This document shows positions 28,301-38,919 of a DNA stretch of 64,000 nt, piece after piece. The DNA comes from Hydrogenophilales bacterium. GTDB lineage: Bacteria > Pseudomonadota > Gammaproteobacteria > Burkholderiales > Thiobacillaceae. Both the position numbers and the translations under genes were made by a program. Every line of letters starts with the position of its first letter. The stretch's first letter is position 1. The DNA lies in the NCBI GenBank assembly GCA_016703155.1, contig JADJCP010000001.1, forward strand, positions 1 through 64,000, in the 5' to 3' direction. Below the pieces are notes generated by a model. It ran no database searches, was not told the origin of the DNA, and saw nothing but the letters and a program-made list of their open reading frames with translations.

Positions 28301-30980
28301 GAGCGAGACGCGCCACCGAATCGTCCTGACCGCCCTGGGCGAGGGGGTGTATGGCATGGACCGCGAGGGCTGCTGCACCTTCGTCAACGCCGCCGCTCTG
28401 GACATGCTTGGTTACACCGAGGACGAACTGCTGGGGCGAAATCAACACGACCTGTTTCATCATCACAGACCGGATGGCCAAGCTTATCCCAGCGCCGAAT
28501 GTCCGATCTTCCTGACCGCGCACGATGGCCAGATCCGCCGCCAGCTGGAGTGGTTCATCCGCAAGGACGGCTCATTCTTCCCGGTGGAAATGATCGCCAC
28601 GCCCCTGACGGTGGCTGGCGAACAGCGTGGCGCCGTCGTGTCCTTCCAGGACATCACCGCGCGGCTGCAGGCCGAGGAGCAGGTGCGCAAGCTGTCGATG
28701 GCCGTCGAGCAGAGCCCGGAGAGCGTCGTCATCACCAACCTGAAGGCGGAAATCGAATACGTCAACGAGGCATTCGTCCGCAATACCGGCTATAGCCGCG
28801 AGGAGGCACTCGGCCGCAACCCGCGCATCCTGCACTCGGGCAAGACACCGAAGGAAACCCACATGGCCATGTGGGACGCCCTGACCCATGAGCGGGTATG
28901 GAAGGGGGAGATGTTCAACAAACGCAAGGATGGCAGCGAATACACGGAATTCGCCATCATTTCGCCCATCCGCCAACCGGACGGAAATATCACGCATTAC
29001 GTCGCGGTCAAGGAGGACGTCACCGAGAAGAAGCGCCTGGGCATGGAACTCGACCGGCACCGCCACCATCTTGAGGAGCTCGTCGCAAGCCGCACAGCGG
29101 AATTGGAATTGGAGCGTACCCGGGCGAATGCCGCCAACCAGGCGAAAAGTGCTTTTCTCGCCAACATGAGCCATGAGATACGCACCCCCATGAACGGCAT
29201 CATCGGCCTGACCTACCTGATGCGGCATGACACACCATCCCCCCGCCAGGCCGAACGTCTGGACAAGGTCGACGTGGCGGCTCAGCACCTCCTGGGGATC
29301 ATCAACGATATCCTGGATATTTCCAAGATCGAGGCCGGTCGCCTGGAGTTGGAACAGACCGATTTCGCCCTGGATGCCGTGCTGGACCACGTCAAATCCC
29401 TGATCGCCGAACAGGTGAAGACAAAAAATCTCGTTCTGGAGGTGGATGCCGGCGATGTGCCGCTCTGGCTGCGCGGCGATCCGACGCGCCTGCGCCAATC
29501 CCTGCTCAACTACGCGAGCAATGCCATCAAGTTTACCGAGCGGGGGTCGATCTCGTTGCGGGCCAGGTTGATCGAGGAGTCCAGCAATGATCTGCTGGTG
29601 CGTTTCGAGGTGCGCGACACCGGCATCGGCATCCCGGCAGACACGCAAGCGTCCTTGTTCAAGGCTTTCACCCAGGCCGACGCTTCGACCACGCGGAAGT
29701 ATGGCGGTACCGGCCTTGGACTGGCCATTACCCGACGCCTGGCGCACATGATGGGTGGCGACGCCGGCGTGGAAAGCAGCTTGGGCTCTGGCAGTACCTT
29801 CTGGTTTACCGCCAGGCTGCAACGGGGCCATGGCGTGATGCCGGCGATGACCACGGCGAAGTTGCGCGACAACGAAACCGAATTGCAGCACACGCGCGCC
29901 GGCGCCCGACTGCTCCTGGTCGAGGACAATCCGATCAACCGCGAGGTGGCGCTGGAACTGCTGTATGCCGTCAGCCTGAACGTCGACGTCGCCGAAAATG
30001 GCCTGCAAGCCGTGGCAAAGGCCACCTCCCAGGCCTATGACCTGATCCTGATGGATGTGCAGATGCCGGTGATGGATGGCCTGGAGGCCACGCGCCGGAT
30101 TCGCGCCCTGCCTGATCAAGGCGCCACGCCCATCCTGGCCATGACGGCGAACGTCTTCGAGGAAGAACGGCGCGCTTGCATTGATGCCCGCATGAATGAT
30201 TTCGTTGCCAAGCCCGTCAATCCAGACGCCTTGTACGCGAGCCTGTTGAAATGGTTGCCGGAGTGGCCCACCGGACACAATACCCCGCCTGCCACGCGCA
30301 GGGAGACTCGCTTCGAGCCGATAGTCGGCGGCAGCCCAGTGTTGTCGGCGCTGCATGCCATCCCCGGGCTGGAGGTGGATCGGGGTTTGGCTGTCGTGCA
30401 CGGCGATATGGTGAAATATGTCCGCTTGCTACGCATGTTCGCCAGCTCGCACACGGGGGATATGCTGCACATCGACACCTTGTTGGCGCAGGGCAATGCG
30501 CGGGAAGCAAAGGCCGTCGCGCACGGACTCAAAGGCGTCGCCGCGACGCTGGGCGCCAGAAGGCTCGCCGACCTCATCCAGCGTTTGGAGAAACAATTCG
30601 ATCAGGAATCCGGCCAGGCCGCCGGCTTGATCATCGCCTGCGCAGGCGAGTTGCAGACTCTGGTCGTGGCCATCCAATCACTCGCCGCGACACCGTCGAT
30701 GGTCGAGCAACCCAAGGAAACCTGCGCGCCGGCGGAGATCGACCAGGCTTTGACCGAACTGGAGACCTTGTTGGCCCAGGACGACACCCGCTCGATCGAG
30801 TTTGTCCGGGGTCATAAGGGCCCGCTGCGCGCCGGCCTCGGCGCTCGCTTCGATGAAGTCAATCAACTGATCGAAGGGTTCGAATTCGACAACGCCCTGA
30901 ATTGTCTGCGCGCTAGCCGGGTTGTTGTCGCGGGAACGACAATAGCGGGTCAAGCCGCGGTACAAGATCGTCGCGGCTAG
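25344..30980 (+). CDS. 1878-residue multi-PAS/GAF hybrid histidine kinase
   Basis: Two N-terminal membrane helices (about 17-37 and 55-72) are followed by a third (about 100-118). A ~270-residue extracytoplasmic sensor region and a further helix near 390-405 come next. Then follow PAS (423-540), GAF (552-715), PAS (735-860), PAS (868-985), PAS (989-1110), PAS-PAC (1116-1240) and HisKA with His1277 in SHEIRTPMNGII. HATPase_c (NYASNAIKFTERG, DTGIGIP, GGTGLGLAI), a receiver (Asp1571 in LILMDVQMPVMDG) and a C-terminal HPt (His1727 in AHGLKGVA) complete it. All relay residues are intact. It lies 103 bp after the REC-HD-GYP gene and is likely its kinase. The signal cannot be inferred; the number of stacked sensor domains suggests integration of several inputs. 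Confidence 0.93.
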   Translation: MPIDPNPNRRQPAQIGHGAILAVVLIYAVSAALWILLSDKAVELIFTDPGHITLVNIIKGWLFVGVTSLLLYVLMRRLVGGGRASGIPGIGGRRIGLPFALLATVIVALTGAVMMQTLVHHKKTEVARLQAIADLKSRLIAEWIRERQGDADFILSNSQYADQFRRWQDAGDINEGQRLTARLEQFQKNRGYKAISILNPNGEKLWGSDASPRSVEPILLAAAKLASVERKKGRVGPYLDTSGRVYLDYVAPFAVASGPAPLAVLHIDLAEWLFPTMQTWPVPSASGETLLFRRDGDRVRFLNELRHRKGTSLKFTIPLSKQSLLAAQVARGEVALGGVVEGVDYRNVPTIGVVRAVSGTDWFLVAKLDQAELYGDAQSNAAWIGFAGLLLLLMTAAAAHLLRQRQQLAVAASVQSYQEERLRTLSLLGAIAESSDDAIFAQDLDGRYTLFNRAASDFVGKPVKEVLGRDDRMLFSPDLAEALMAFGRRVIAENRTLTQEQVIDTPSGERTFLTTKGPLRGADGQIIGVFGISRDITRFKQTAEALQRVNRVLHTLSECNQALARAKDEEHLIPEVCRLAVELGGYRLAWVGYAETDAARTVRPVAEAGFEAGYLAAMHISWADNEFGRGPTGRAIRERRPVTALHIQTDPMFEPWREVALRHGFGSSIALPLLLDDGHCLGALNIYAAEAEAFDADEVLFLTELANDLAYGIRALRDRAARDAAEAMLERERGLLKALIKNLPDMVWLKDMEGVYLTCNARFERFLGAKEADILGRTDFDFFDKPLADFFRANDRAAIAAGKPTVNEEEVTFADDGHRELLETIKAPMFDAHGQLIGVLGIARDVTAAHLAQEALRKQGEMLAESQRIAHIGSWEAELPIDGFVWSAQTYRLCGVSPESFTPSHETFLPLVHPDDRPSIIAWLDACMAGEQPGDLEFRVVHPDGTVRIISGRGELVRDAEGRPSRIVGTAQDITERKQEQEALRESETRHRIVLTALGEGVYGMDREGCCTFVNAAALDMLGYTEDELLGRNQHDLFHHHRPDGQAYPSAECPIFLTAHDGQIRRQLEWFIRKDGSFFPVEMIATPLTVAGEQRGAVVSFQDITARLQAEEQVRKLSMAVEQSPESVVITNLKAEIEYVNEAFVRNTGYSREEALGRNPRILHSGKTPKETHMAMWDALTHERVWKGEMFNKRKDGSEYTEFAIISPIRQPDGNITHYVAVKEDVTEKKRLGMELDRHRHHLEELVASRTAELELERTRANAANQAKSAFLANMSHEIRTPMNGIIGLTYLMRHDTPSPRQAERLDKVDVAAQHLLGIINDILDISKIEAGRLELEQTDFALDAVLDHVKSLIAEQVKTKNLVLEVDAGDVPLWLRGDPTRLRQSLLNYASNAIKFTERGSISLRARLIEESSNDLLVRFEVRDTGIGIPADTQASLFKAFTQADASTTRKYGGTGLGLAITRRLAHMMGGDAGVESSLGSGSTFWFTARLQRGHGVMPAMTTAKLRDNETELQHTRAGARLLLVEDNPINREVALELLYAVSLNVDVAENGLQAVAKATSQAYDLILMDVQMPVMDGLEATRRIRALPDQGATPILAMTANVFEEERRACIDARMNDFVAKPVNPDALYASLLKWLPEWPTGHNTPPATRRETRFEPIVGGSPVLSALHAIPGLEVDRGLAVVHGDMVKYVRLLRMFASSHTGDMLHIDTLLAQGNAREAKAVAHGLKGVAATLGARRLADLIQRLEKQFDQESGQAAGLIIACAGELQTLVVAIQSLAATPSMVEQPKETCAPAEIDQALTELETLLAQDDTRSIEFVRGHKGPLRAGLGARFDEVNQLIEGFEFDNALNCLRASRVVVAGTTIAGQAAVQDRRG

Positions 30981-31009
30981 CTTGCGTGTGCCATATGGCA
31001 GTACCATAC

Positions 31010-31144
31010 TTAATCGATGAGCCGCCCCTGCGGGGTATGACCATCCTGTTCTTGTCCGGCATGTTCAAGTATGTACGCGGTGATTGGCAACTCGTCCGCT
31101 GGCACCCGGTCAAGTGTTCTTAAGAAATCCGCTTGGTTCTTCAT
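31010..31144 (-). CDS. Possible 44-residue ORF of unknown function
   Basis: In the gap between the giant kinase and the SRPBCC gene, the minus strand carries ATG...TAA for 44 codons (starting MKNQADFLRTL, ending PQGRLID). A GGGAGG-like site lies about 10 nt upstream. Composition is protein-like (acidic/amphipathic), but no homologue is recognised; it could equally be chance. Confidence 0.2.
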   Translation of the reverse strand: MKNQADFLRTLDRVPADELPITAYILEHAGQEQDGHTPQGRLID

Positions 31145-31260
31145 CGACGCCCTGCCCTCCCGGTAATGGCGAGCCTGATCGCCAAGCAGCAGATCAAGCC
31201 GCGGGATCGGTATTCATCACCGACATGGAATGGCGCCAGCAGGCGTGCAGGAGTAGATGA

Positions 31261-31890
31261 GTGTTTGGAGTCAATGACTTGTATAGGACGAGCAAACGGC
31301 TAGGCGGGTGTTTACTGAGCGGCTTGGTATTCTTGGCCAGCACCGCCACGGCAACCGCGGAACCCGCCTGGGTCAAGGCCGACGCCGGACTGTCCGGGGT
31401 ACAGATCAGAGCCAGCATGGCCGTGAAGGCGGATGCCGCAACACTCTGGGCCACGCTTACGGACTATAACCGGCTCACTGAATTTGTCCCCAGCCTGACC
31501 ATCAGCCGGGTGGTCTCCGCGCCAGGCAAGCCAAAGCGCGTCGAGCAACGCGCCGACTCAGGGGTATTTTCCTTCGTCATGCCCGACCACGTCGTCTTGG
31601 CCATGGAAGAAGCGCCTCCTGATCGCATCCGCTTCCGCGCCGTGGCCGGCTCGGTGGTGGCGATGGCGGGTGAATGGCGCATTCTCGGCACGACCAACCC
31701 GGTTCGCCTGACCTACCGCTCGCACGTTATCCCGATGGTTCCGCCCCCGCCATTGCTGACCGATGGTTTCATCGAGGACGAAGTGCGCAAACGCTTTGAA
31801 GCTGTAGCCATGGAAGCCGAACGTCGCGCCAGGGTTCTGCCGGCCATTGCGCCAACCTCACCGTTCTCGGCAAACCCGTATTTGCCGTAG
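31261..31890 (+). CDS. Secreted SRPBCC/START-like protein
   Basis: The 209-residue protein has a signal peptide (GCLLSGLVFLASTATATAEP). A polyketide-cyclase/START-like domain follows (VQIRASMAVKADAATLWATLTDYNRLTEFVPSLTIS, RVEQRADSGVFSF, GEWRILG). The start is GTG at 31261 preceded by AGGAG at 8 nt, which decides it. The fold binds hydrophobic ligands; the substrate is unknown. Convergent with uvrB, 31 bp apart. Confidence 0.75.
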   Translation: MFGVNDLYRTSKRLGGCLLSGLVFLASTATATAEPAWVKADAGLSGVQIRASMAVKADAATLWATLTDYNRLTEFVPSLTISRVVSAPGKPKRVEQRADSGVFSFVMPDHVVLAMEEAPPDRIRFRAVAGSVVAMAGEWRILGTTNPVRLTYRSHVIPMVPPPPLLTDGFIEDEVRKRFEAVAMEAERRARVLPAIAPTSPFSANPYLP

Positions 31891-31921
31891 TCTTGCGTTG
31901 CAGTACACCGGCAGCGGAGCG

Positions 31922-33944
31922 CTAGTCGCCATCAGTACCGAACAGCAGTTTTTTCAAGGCGTGCATCTGGTCGCGTAACTGCGCGGCACGTTCGAATTCG
32001 AGATTTTTTGCGGCGGCCTGCATCTCTTTTTCCAGGGCCTTGATCTCGCGCGTCACGTCCTTCTCGCTCATGGCGCCGTAATGGGCTCGGTCCTGGGCCA
32101 CCTTGAGTGCCTTTCCGGCCGCTTCAATGTCATACACCCCGTCGATGATGTCCTTGATGCGTTTCTTGACACCGCTCGGGACGATGCCATGCAGGGTGTT
32201 GAACTCGGTCTGCTTCTGCCGGCGCCGATCGGTTTCGTCGATGGCGCGACGCATTGAGTCGGTGATCCGGTCCGCATAGAGGATGGCCGTACCGTTGATG
32301 TGCCGCGCTGCCCGGCCGATGGTCTGGATCAACGAACGCTCCGAGCGCAGGAAGCCTTCCTTATCGGCATCCAGAATGGCCACCAGAGAAACCTCTGGAA
32401 TATCAAGGCCTTCCCGCAACAAGTTAATGCCGATCAGCACGTCGAACACGCCCAGCCGCAGGTCACGCAGGATCTCGACGCGCTCGACGGTATCGATGTC
32501 CGAGTGCAGATAGCGCACCTTGATGCCGTGGTCGGCGAAATAATCGGCCAGGTCTTCGGCCATGCGCTTGGTCAGGGTAGTCACCATGACGCGCTCCTGC
32601 TTGGCGACGCGCAGGGTGATCTCCGACATCAAATCGTCCACCTGGGTGCCGACCGGCCGGATGATCAGGGTCGGATCGACCAGCCCGGTGGGCGCACCAA
32701 CTGCTCCACCACCTGTTCCTGATGCAGTTTTTCATAGGCGCCCGGGGTCGCCGAAACGAAGACGCTCTGACGCAGCATCTCTCGAACTCGTCGAAACGCA
32801 GCGGCCGGTTATCCATCGCCGACGGCATGCGGAAGCCGTATTCCACCAGATTTTCCTTGCGCGCCCGGTCGCCCTTGTACATGGCCCCGGTCTGCGGGAT
32901 GGTGACATGCGACTCGTCGAGGAACATCAGGGCGTCCTCGGGCAGGTAATCAAGCAGGGTCGGCGGCGGCTCACCCGGTTTGCGTCCGGAAAGATGCCGG
33001 GAATAGTTCTCGATGCCCTTGCAGAAGCCGAGTTGCTCCAGCATCTCCAGATCGAAGCGGGTGCGCTGATCCAGGCGCTGGGCCTCGACCAGCTTGCCGT
33101 TGCTGTAATAGAACTCCAGGCGTTCTCGCAGCTCGGCCTTGATGGTCTCGATGGCGCGCAGCGTCGTGGCGCGTGGCGTCACGTAGTGACTCGACGGGAA
33201 TACGGTAAAACGCCCGGTCTTTTTCATCACCTGTCCGGTGAGCGGATCGAACAGGGCGATGCTCTCCAGTTCATCGTCGAACAACGAGATGCGCACCGCC
33301 AGATCGGCATGCTCCGCCGGGAAGATATCGATGACATCGCCCTTCACCCGGAAGACACCGCGCTTGAATTCCAGTTCGTTGCGCTGGTACTGCATCTCCG
33401 CCAAGCGCTTGATGATCTCGCGCTGGCCGATGCGCTCGCCCTGCTTCAGGTGCAGGATCATGTCGTGGTAATCGGAGGGATCGCCGATACCGTAGATGGC
33501 CGACACCGTGCCGACGATGACACAATCGCGGCGCTCCAGGATCGCCTTGGTCGCGGACAGGCGCATCTGCTCGATCTGCTCGTTGATGCTGGAATCCTTT
33601 TCGATATACACGTTGCGCGACGGCACATAGGCCTCGGGCTGGTAGTAGTCGTAGTAGGAGACGAAATACTCGACGGCGTTTTCCGGAAAGAACTCACGCA
33701 TTTCCGAATAAAGCTGCGCGGCCAGGGTCTTGTTCGGCGCCATGACGAAGGCCGGCCGGCCGGTGCGGGCGATGACGTTGGCCATGGTGTAGGTCTTGCC
33801 CGAGCCCGTCACGCCCAGGAGGGTTTGGCAGCGCATGCCCTGTTCTATGCCGCGCACCAGCCCATCGATGGCTTCGGGTTGGTCACCGGCCGGCTCGAAC
33901 GGTTGGTGCAGTGCGAAAGGACTGTTGGGAAAGGTGACGGCCAC
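31922..33944 (-). CDS. uvrB: Excinuclease ABC subunit B, with two compensating-type frameshifts
   Basis: DNA-damage recognition helicase of nucleotide excision repair. The N-terminal part (33944 to about 32785) includes GVTGSGKT, YYDYYQPEAYVP, the beta-hairpin region and FLDESHVTIPQ. The frame is lost after LRFDEFER near 32783; one frame over reads MLRQSVFVSATPGAYEKLHQEQVVEQLVR. It is lost again near 32700 in a short C run. The third frame then gives PTGLVDPTLIIRP, the second helicase lobe and the C-terminal UVR domain to LLFGTDGD. Full length would be about 673 residues, as expected. Two one-base slips in an otherwise perfect repair gene look like sequencing errors. Confidence 0.93.
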
Positions 33945-33972
33945 GGGTTAAAATCGCCTGATAAAGCGATCA

Positions 33973-35196
<1,224 letters not shown>

Positions 35197-35246
35197 TTCT
35201 CAGTTGACCAGAGAGCGCGCCGTCATTATCATTGCGCCCTCTCAAT

Positions 35247-35322
35247 TCCCCGATAGCTCAGTTGGTAGAGCAACGGACTGTTAATCCGTGTGTCCCTGGT
35301 TCGAGCCCAGGTCAGGGAGCCA
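35247..35322 (+). tRNA. tRNA-Asn (anticodon GTT)
   Basis: This is a 76-nt cloverleaf with encoded CCA (35320-35322). The anticodon arm is ACGGA-CTGTTAA-TCCGT with anticodon GTT. The T arm is CCTGG-TTCGAGC-CCAGG, the D arm contains AGCTCAGTTGGTAGAGC, and the discriminator is G. The acceptor stem has one C-A mismatch (fifth pair). A terminator follows directly. Confidence 0.96.
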
Positions 35323-35335
35323 GACAGCAAGCGCG

Positions 35336-35366
35336 AAGGCCACTTTTCGAAGTGGCCTTTTGCTTT
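35336..35366 (+). terminator. Terminator after tRNA-Asn
   Basis: A perfect 10-bp stem AAGGCCACTT/AAGTGGCCTT (35336-35345, 35350-35359) closes a TTCG tetraloop and is followed by TTGCTTT. Confidence 0.85.
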
Positions 35367-35414
35367 AATGTACTCTGCATTCTTTCGGGCCAAACCGTGC
35401 ACCACATCCGTTCC

Positions 35415-35597
35415 ATGGTTATCGTTTCTCTACTACCCCTCACCTGCTCCGGCTGCGCGGTGGTTACCGTTGCTGGCGCGGCCGCAACAGTGGTATCGAC
35501 AACCGTCAGTGTCGGCGCCACAGTGATTGGAAGCACAGTGGACATCGCTGCTGCCGGTGTGCATGCCGTCGTCGGGAGCGATGACGAGAAGGAGTGA
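35415..35597 (+). CDS. Short lipoprotein-like peptide, NF038104 type
   Basis: The 60-residue product starts MVIVSLLPLTCSGCAV with a lipobox-like CSGC. A repetitive Val/Ala/Thr-rich hydrophobic stretch (VSTTVSVGATVIGSTVDIAAAGVHAVVG) and an acidic end DDEKE follow. It resembles the small lipoproteins annotated NF038104. The longer open frame from 35232 crosses the tRNA gene and is not real. No clear ribosome-binding site. Confidence 0.5.
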   Translation: MVIVSLLPLTCSGCAVVTVAGAAATVVSTTVSVGATVIGSTVDIAAAGVHAVVGSDDEKE

Positions 35598-35903
35598 TTT
35601 TTCGACATTGTTTGGCAATACGCGGGGTTCGCCCCAGCCATGGGGAAACCGCACCAATGCCAAGCGTATGCAGGCTCGTGCATTTCATCTGCGCCGATGC
35701 GCCCGATATACAGGTGCATTCCAAAGCAATATTTCGCCAGCGCTCCTCTGGCATGCGCGCATGATCGCGATGAACATGTTATCCGTGCGACGCTCCCTGG
35801 CCATCCCGGTATGCGTATCGATATGTACTCCCAGCCTGCTTGCCTTGCGCTCACTGACCGCCTAATCTTAAGCCCGCTTTACCAAGCCGATGGAGGAGAA
35901 AAA
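35598..35903. other. 306-bp gap without a supported gene
   Basis: Reading frames cross the stretch on both strands, but none has a start with ribosome-binding site or family-like text. It ends with the GGAGGAG site (35892-35898) of the rhodanese gene. Its lower GC and irregular composition suggest a decayed sequence. Confidence 0.4.
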
Positions 35904-36494
35904 ATGTATACACGCCTGTTAACGACTGTGTTGCTTTCGGTTGCCTGCCTTGCGCCATTGCCTTGCCTGGCGGTGGATCCGATGACGCTTCCTAAGATCA
36001 AGATTTCCAAGCTGGGACTGTATCTCGAAGCCAGGGAGGTACCGGAATTCATCAGGAAGCATACTCCCAAGGTTTTGTTCGTCGACGTACGCACGCCCGA
36101 GGAGCAGTTGTTCGTCGGAGTACCGGCGGGTATCGATGGCACGACACCCTTCGGCATCATGAATTACGGCAAGTGGGACGTGGAGAAGAAAACCTACCTG
36201 CGCTATCCCAACCCAGACTTTCTAGGCCAGTTCGAGATGTGGGTGATGGACAAAGGCATCGAAAAGACTGATCCCATCGTCCTGATCTGCCGCTCGGGTG
36301 ATCGCAGCGCTTTATCCGCCGACTTGCTGGCGCGACACGGCTATACCAATGTCTGGTCGGTGGTGGACGGCTTTGAGGGCGATATCGCCAAGGCGGGCCC
36401 GAAGCAGGGGCAGCGTGCCGTGAATGGCTGGAAGAACGAGGGACTACCCTGGTCGTACAACCTGGACCGCGCCAAGGTATTCATGAAGGATTAA
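35904..36494 (+). CDS. Secreted rhodanese-domain protein
   Basis: The 196-residue protein has a signal peptide (LLTTVLLSVACLAPLPCLA) and one rhodanese domain (VLFVDVRTPEEQLFVG, active loop ICRSGDRSALSADLLARHGY, VWSVVDGFEGD). The domain contains a ~35-residue insertion (GTTPFGIMNYGKWDVEKKTYLRY) after the first strand. The start ATG 35904 has GGAGGAG 5 nt upstream. It probably handles sulfur or sulfane transfer in the periplasm; the substrate is unknown. Confidence 0.85.
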   Translation: MYTRLLTTVLLSVACLAPLPCLAVDPMTLPKIKISKLGLYLEAREVPEFIRKHTPKVLFVDVRTPEEQLFVGVPAGIDGTTPFGIMNYGKWDVEKKTYLRYPNPDFLGQFEMWVMDKGIEKTDPIVLICRSGDRSALSADLLARHGYTNVWSVVDGFEGDIAKAGPKQGQRAVNGWKNEGLPWSYNLDRAKVFMKD

Positions 36495-36501
36495 ATCCAC
36501 A

Positions 36502-36528
36502 ACGCCCCGTATCGTCGACACGGGGCGT
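36502..36528. terminator. 9-bp hairpin between convergent rhodanese and ppsA genes
   Basis: ACGCCCCGT (36502-36510) pairs with ACGGGGCGT (36520-36528) around a 9-nt loop. It sits between two convergent stop codons and is therefore likely a bidirectional terminator, though no long T-run follows. Confidence 0.5.
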
Positions 36529-36535
36529 AGGCCAA

Positions 36536-38903
36536 CTACCCGCGTTTCTGGGCCAGCAGGTTCCAGGTGCCGACGACGGTATCGGGATTCAACGACAGAC
36601 TGTCGATACCCTGCTCCATTAGCCATTCCGCCAGATCCGGGTGATCCGACGGCCCCTGGCCGCAGATGCCGACATACTTGTTGGCCTTCTTGGCGGCCTG
36701 TATGGCCATGGACAGGAACTTCATCACCGCCGGGTTGCGTTCGTCGAAGCTCGCCGCGACCAGGCTGGAGTCGCGGTCCAGCCCCAGGGTGAGCTGGGTC
36801 AGGTCGTTCGAGCCGATCGAGAAGCCGTCGAAGCGCTCCAGGAATTCCTCGGCCAGCAGCACATTGGACGGCAGCTCGCACATCATGATGATCTTCAGGC
36901 CGTTCTTGCCGCGCTCAAGACCATTTTCAGCGAGTACTTCCAAAGCGGCGTCGGCGTCCTTAAGCGTCCGCACGAAGGGCAGCATGACCTCGACATTGGT
37001 CAGGCCCATGTCCTCGCGCACCCGACGCATGGCCTTGCATTCCAGCTGGAAGGCGTGACGGAACATGTGGCTGGCGTAGCGGCCGGCGCCCCGGAAGCCG
37101 AGCATCGGGTTTTCTTCGTGCGGTTCGTACTGCGGGCCGCCGATCAGGTTGGCGTATTCGTTCGACTTGAAGTCGGACATGCGCACGATGACCCGCTTCG
37201 GCCAGAACGCCGCGCCGATGGTACCGATGCCCTCGGCCAGCTTTTCGACGTAGAAGTTCACCGGGTCGCCGTAGCCGTGGATCTTCGCATCGATCGCCTT
37301 CTTCACGTCGTCGGACATCTTGCGGTATTCCAGACAGGCGTTCGGATGGATACCAATGGCGTTGTTGATGATGAACTCCAGCCGAGCCAGGCCCACGCCA
37401 TCGTTGGGCAGCATGGCGAAATGGAAGGCCTGCTCCGGATTGCCGACGTTCATCATGATTTTCAGCGGGATGTCCGGCATGGTCTTCAGGACCATCTCGC
37501 TACGCTCGAATTTGAGCAAACCCTGGTAGACGTAGCCGTCCTCGCCCTCGGCGCAGGACACCGTCACCTCGGCGCCATCGGGCACGGTGCTGGTGGCATT
37601 GCCCGCGCCAACCACCGCCGGCACGCCCATTTCACGGGCGATGATAGCCGCGTGGCAGGTGCGTCCGCCCCGGTCGGTGACGATCGCGGCGGCCTTCTTC
37701 ATGACCGGCTCCCAATCCGGGTCGGTCATCTCGGCGATCAGCACATCGCCCGGCTGCACCAGGCTCATCTGGTCCAGACTCTTGATGATGCGCGCCGGCC
37801 CCTGGCCGACCTTGCTGCCGATGGCGCGGCCGAGAGCCAGTACCGGGCCCTTTTCGAGCATCTTGAAGCGCACCTGGACCTGGCCGCTGCGTGACTTCAC
37901 CGTCTCCGGGCGGGCTTGCAGGATGTACAGCTTGCCGTCCAGGCCGTCACGACCCCATTCGATGTCCATCGGCCGACCGTAATGGTCTTCGATGATCATG
38001 GCGTAGCGGGACAGTTCCAGGAGTTCGTCGTCGTCGATGGCAAAGCGATTGCGCAAAGCCGGCGGCACGTCCTCGACACGGGTCGAACGCTCGGCGATGG
38101 CCTCGCTGGCGAACACCATGCGGGTCGCCTTGTCGCCCAGCTTCTTGCGTACCACGGCGCGTTTGCCGGCCTTCAGGGTGGGCTTGTGGACGTAATACTC
38201 GTCGGGATTCACCGAACCCTGAACGACGGTCTCGCCCAAACCGTAGGCGGCGTTGATGAACACCACATCACGGAAACCGGATTCGGTATCCAGGGTGAAC
38301 ATGACACCGGCGGCACCCATGTCGGAACGCACCATGCGCTGGATACCGGCGGACAAGGCCACGACTTCATGCTCGAATCCATTATGGACCCGGTAGGCGA
38401 TGGCACGATCGTTATACAGCGAAGCAAAACAGCGTTTGACCGCGTCGAACAGGTTCTCAACGCCCTGAATGTTCAGGTAGGTTTCCTGCTGGCCGGCGAA
38501 GGATGCGTCTGGCAGATCCTCGGCGGTGGCCGAAGAGCGCACGGCAAACTGGAGATCACTCTCGGCCTCGGCACACATCAAACGGTGTTCGTGGCGGATC
38601 GCCGCCTCCAGTCCCGTGGGCAGGGGCGTCGCCATCATCCAGCCGCGGATCTCCCGACCGGCGGCGGCCAGCGCGGTGACATCGTCGGTATTCAGGTGCT
38701 TGAGCTTGTCGACAATGCGGTCGGCCAGACCCGAGTGGGAGAGGTACTCCCGGAAAGCATCGGCGGTGGTGGCAAAACCGCCTGGCACACGAACCCCCCT
38801 TGTCGGTGAGGTTGGCGATCATCTCCCCTAATGAGGCATTCTTGCCCCCGACCCGATCCACATCATGCATGGACAGGTCCTCAAAACGCGCGATATAGTC
38901 CAT
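36536..38903 (-). CDS. ppsA: Phosphoenolpyruvate synthase, one frameshift in a G run
   Basis: Makes PEP from pyruvate and ATP (AMP and phosphate released), for gluconeogenic growth. It starts at 38903 with MDYIARFEDLSMHDVDRVGGKNASLGEMI. The frame breaks at 38794-38799, where the coding strand has six Gs; with five the protein continues KGVRVPGGFATTADAF, exactly the family sequence. The rest is intact: ATP-grasp domain, phosphohistidine loop GGRTCHAAIIAREMG and C-terminal PEP-binding barrel with GICGQGPSDHPDLAEW. About 788 residues in total, normal length. The shift is almost surely a homopolymer error. Divergent from ppsR, which controls it. Confidence 0.95.
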
Positions 38904-38919
38904 TTCATCCTCTGAAAGA

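Noticed and set aside
28572..30401. Minus-strand frame of 609 codons
   Set aside because: Antisense of the giant hybrid kinase with no motifs.
35247..35366. tRNA-Asn as a genomic island attachment site
   Set aside because: No integrase or partial tRNA duplicate is seen nearby; the tRNA is followed by its own terminator.
35232..35414. Start of a longer lipoprotein frame
   Set aside because: It would translate through the tRNA-Asn gene.
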